Shown here: in pieces, positions 62,274 to 64,000 of the stretch | Position numbering within the stretch: position 1 is the first letter of the stretch | Layout: each line of letters opens with the position of its first letter | Made by a program: the position numbers and the translations under genes | Notes under the pieces: generated by a model | What the model was told of the DNA's origin: nothing | The model's input: only the letters and a program-made list of their open reading frames with translations | Databases searched by the model: none | NCBI GenBank assembly: GCA_028285305.1 | Contig: JANQPV010000025.1 | Location: 25,120 to 89,119 of the forward strand | Origin: Alphaproteobacteria bacterium | GTDB taxonomy: Bacteria > Pseudomonadota > Alphaproteobacteria > SMXP01 | Direction of reading: 5' to 3' | Length of the DNA stretch: 64,000 bases

Positions 62274-63806
62274 ATGCGATATCTTTTTGACGATTTTGAA
62301 CTGGATTGCGATGCGCTGGAATTGCGCCAGAACGGGGATGTCGTCGGCGTTGAACCCAAGGTTCTTGCTCTTCTTATTCATCTCATCGAGCAAAGAGAGC
62401 GCGTAGTCTCCAAACAAGATCTGGTCGATGCGGTGTGGGACGGGCGTTTCGTATCTGACGCGGCGGTCTCGAGCGGAGTGAAGTCGGCCCGCCGGGTGCT
62501 TGGCGATGACGGTCATCAGCAACGCTTCATCAAGACCGTCCATGGCAAGGGATTTCGCTTCGTCGGAGAGCTCACGGAACCATCGATGGAGGCTGGCGCA
62601 ACGGCGCCCGAGAAGCCGTCTTCCTCAATCGCGGTCCTGCCGTTCACGAATATGTCGGCGGATCCAGATCAAGCTTACTTTGCAGATGGTTTGTGTGAGG
62701 ATATTATTACCATGCTTGCCAAGATCCCCGGGCTCGCGGTTGCTGCGAGGAATTCCAGCTTCGTCTATCGCGACAGGGCCGTCGACGTTCGGGAAGTCGG
62801 CCAGAGACTGAATGTCGCCACTATTCTGGAGGGAAGCGTCAGGCGCGCTGGAGATCAGCTCCGTGTGACTGGGCAATTGATCGATGCGTCGACCGGAGAG
62901 CATCTTTGGGCAGAGCGTTATGATCGCAAAGTTGAGGATATCTTCGCTCTACAAGATGATATGACGCGCGAGATTGTTTCTGCGCTTCAGGTATCGCTCA
63001 GCAAGGGGATGGGTGACAAAGCCCTTCATATTGGAGGTGGGACAAAAAGCTTCGAAGCCTGGGAACATGCTACGCGGGCACGCTATGCCATGTTCTCAAA
63101 CGATCGCCATGATATTCGATCGGCTTTGGTTTTGGCAGATCTCGCCATCGGATTAGATCCTGATTATCCTGCGGCCTACACTTGCCTTGCCTTTGCTCAC
63201 TGGAAAGAAATCATCAATGGATGGAGTGATGCGCCGGCTGAAAGTGCTCGAGCAGCGACGGAAGCGGCCAAAAAAGCGCATGAGCTTGATTCAGACGACT
63301 CGGATACTCTTGTGATCCTCGCCTACCTCGGCGTGATTGCCAGCAGACATACCGACGCCAAGCAATACGCAAAGCGCGCGTTGGAGCGGTCTCCGTCAGA
63401 CCCCACTGTTTTGGGTTGCGCCGCCTATGTAGACCTTTACAGCGAAGTGGGGGAGCGAGCGCCCGAACTTGCCCGGCGCGGATTTGTCGAAGCTGGTTAC
63501 CAAGGTGCTTTTTACCTCGCCATAGAGGCAGCCGCTCACTACATAAATCGCAACTACGAGAAGGCCGTCGAGGTTGCGAAAGAAACCTTAGAGCTTGACG
63601 CAAGCTATGCCGCAGCCAACTTGACCATCGCGCTCACCCACATTGAAAACGGCAGAACAGAAGAGGCGCAAAGCTGGATAGCGAATGCATTGCGCACCGA
63701 TCCCTCCATGCGGATATCGACGTTTTCGCAAGCGTCTGATTACGCCGATGCTGAGACGGTTAGGCGGATTGAGAAGGGCCTTAGAAGCGCCGGTCTTCCC
63801 GAATAG
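62274..63806 (+). CDS. Winged-helix regulator with TolB-like and TPR domains (CadC-like)
   Basis: This 510-residue protein has an OmpR/CadC-type winged helix at residues 1-100 (PKVLALLIHLIEQRERVVSKQDLVDAVW...VHGKGFRFVGEL). A TolB-N-like segment follows (SIAVLPFTNMSADPDQAYFADGLCEDIITMLAKI...ILEGSVRRAGDQLRVTGQLIDASTGEHLWAERYD) and then TPR-like helices to the C-terminus. No transmembrane helix is seen between the domains, so unlike CadC it is likely soluble. It is divergent from the OsmC operon and is the probable regulator of it. Confidence 0.87.
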   Translation: MRYLFDDFELDCDALELRQNGDVVGVEPKVLALLIHLIEQRERVVSKQDLVDAVWDGRFVSDAAVSSGVKSARRVLGDDGHQQRFIKTVHGKGFRFVGELTEPSMEAGATAPEKPSSSIAVLPFTNMSADPDQAYFADGLCEDIITMLAKIPGLAVAARNSSFVYRDRAVDVREVGQRLNVATILEGSVRRAGDQLRVTGQLIDASTGEHLWAERYDRKVEDIFALQDDMTREIVSALQVSLSKGMGDKALHIGGGTKSFEAWEHATRARYAMFSNDRHDIRSALVLADLAIGLDPDYPAAYTCLAFAHWKEIINGWSDAPAESARAATEAAKKAHELDSDDSDTLVILAYLGVIASRHTDAKQYAKRALERSPSDPTVLGCAAYVDLYSEVGERAPELARRGFVEAGYQGAFYLAIEAAAHYINRNYEKAVEVAKETLELDASYAAANLTIALTHIENGRTEEAQSWIANALRTDPSMRISTFSQASDYADAETVRRIEKGLRSAGLPE

Positions 63807-63864
63807 GGTTCGCGCACACTGCATTGACGACCAAATCCCACATGGTTCTAAACTTGTTCGTATG

Positions 63865-63887
63865 GGCTCTAGAGCCGTTTTGGTTTT
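63865..63887 (+). terminator. Possible weak terminator
   Basis: GGCTCTAGAGCC (a 12-base palindrome) is followed by GTTTTGGTTTT about 60 bases after the winged-helix/TPR stop. The stem is short once a loop is allowed. Nothing else is visible to the window end. Confidence 0.3.
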
Positions 63888-64000
63888 GACGGAAACACAA
63901 CACGGCTCCAGATTCCTTGTTTTGCGCGTTTCCTGACGGTGGTGAGGCGCATTCGCGCCGAACGATTCCGTTCGCTTGGTCGATTGATCCTCGATCAATC

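Noticed and set aside
1..64000. CRISPR array, rRNA genes or intact prophage
   Set aside because: No regularly spaced repeats, rRNA-like sequence or phage structural genes were seen.

Overview
The window looks like chromosomal DNA of a Gram-negative alphaproteobacterium. The reasons are TonB-dependent outer-membrane receptors with aromatic C-termini, a lipoprotein PQQ dehydrogenase, a haem-uptake hmu operon and alphaproteobacterial-style small-molecule catabolic families; G+C is around 50-55% by eye. I cannot name the genus from sequence alone. About 55 protein-coding genes are supported, plus a truncated aldehyde dehydrogenase, a truncated iron-sulfur subunit fragment and a decayed IS3-type element.

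Region 1 (1-9025) is an iron block. It holds the end of hmuS, then hmuT-hmuU-hmuV with a small membrane protein, then a minus-strand iron-storage operon (two unknown genes, bfd, bfr), then a pair of fused ABC half-transporters of the siderophore YbtPQ/IrtAB type. Two Fur-box-like dyads (4960-4978 and 5381-5405) lie between the storage operon and the ABC pair. A promoter plus terminator between them suggests an iron-responsive small RNA.

Region 2 (9129-57487) is a long accessory catabolic region. It encodes two TonB receptors, three MFS carriers, HSL-type esterases, an epoxide-hydrolase-like enzyme, a P450, two aldo-keto reductases, two D-aminoacylase-like amidohydrolases, a metallo-beta-lactamase-fold enzyme, a PQQ alcohol dehydrogenase, SDR, MDR and Fe-dependent dehydrogenases, a nitroreductase, an LLM flavoprotein, two nitronate-monooxygenase-like flavoproteins, three enoyl-CoA hydratases, two two-lobed CaiB/BaiF CoA-transferases and an MmgE/PrpD protein. 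Local TetR, AraC, IclR and TetR regulators accompany them. The logic reads as outer-membrane uptake, inner-membrane transport, hydrolysis or oxidation of an alcohol or cyclic substrate, CoA activation and beta-oxidation-like steps. The substrate is unknown; a terpenoid, steroid or other alicyclic compound would fit. Four kinds of repeated palindromic or direct-repeat operator-like elements tie separate parts of this region together and are the most informative non-coding signals.

Region 3 (57488-58876) is a scar with a degenerate IS3 remnant and no intact gene. Region 4 (58822-63806) is a compact minus-strand operon (OsmC-like, FAD-dependent oxidoreductase, OsmC-like, methyltransferase). It is divergent from a winged-helix/TPR regulator that probably controls it.
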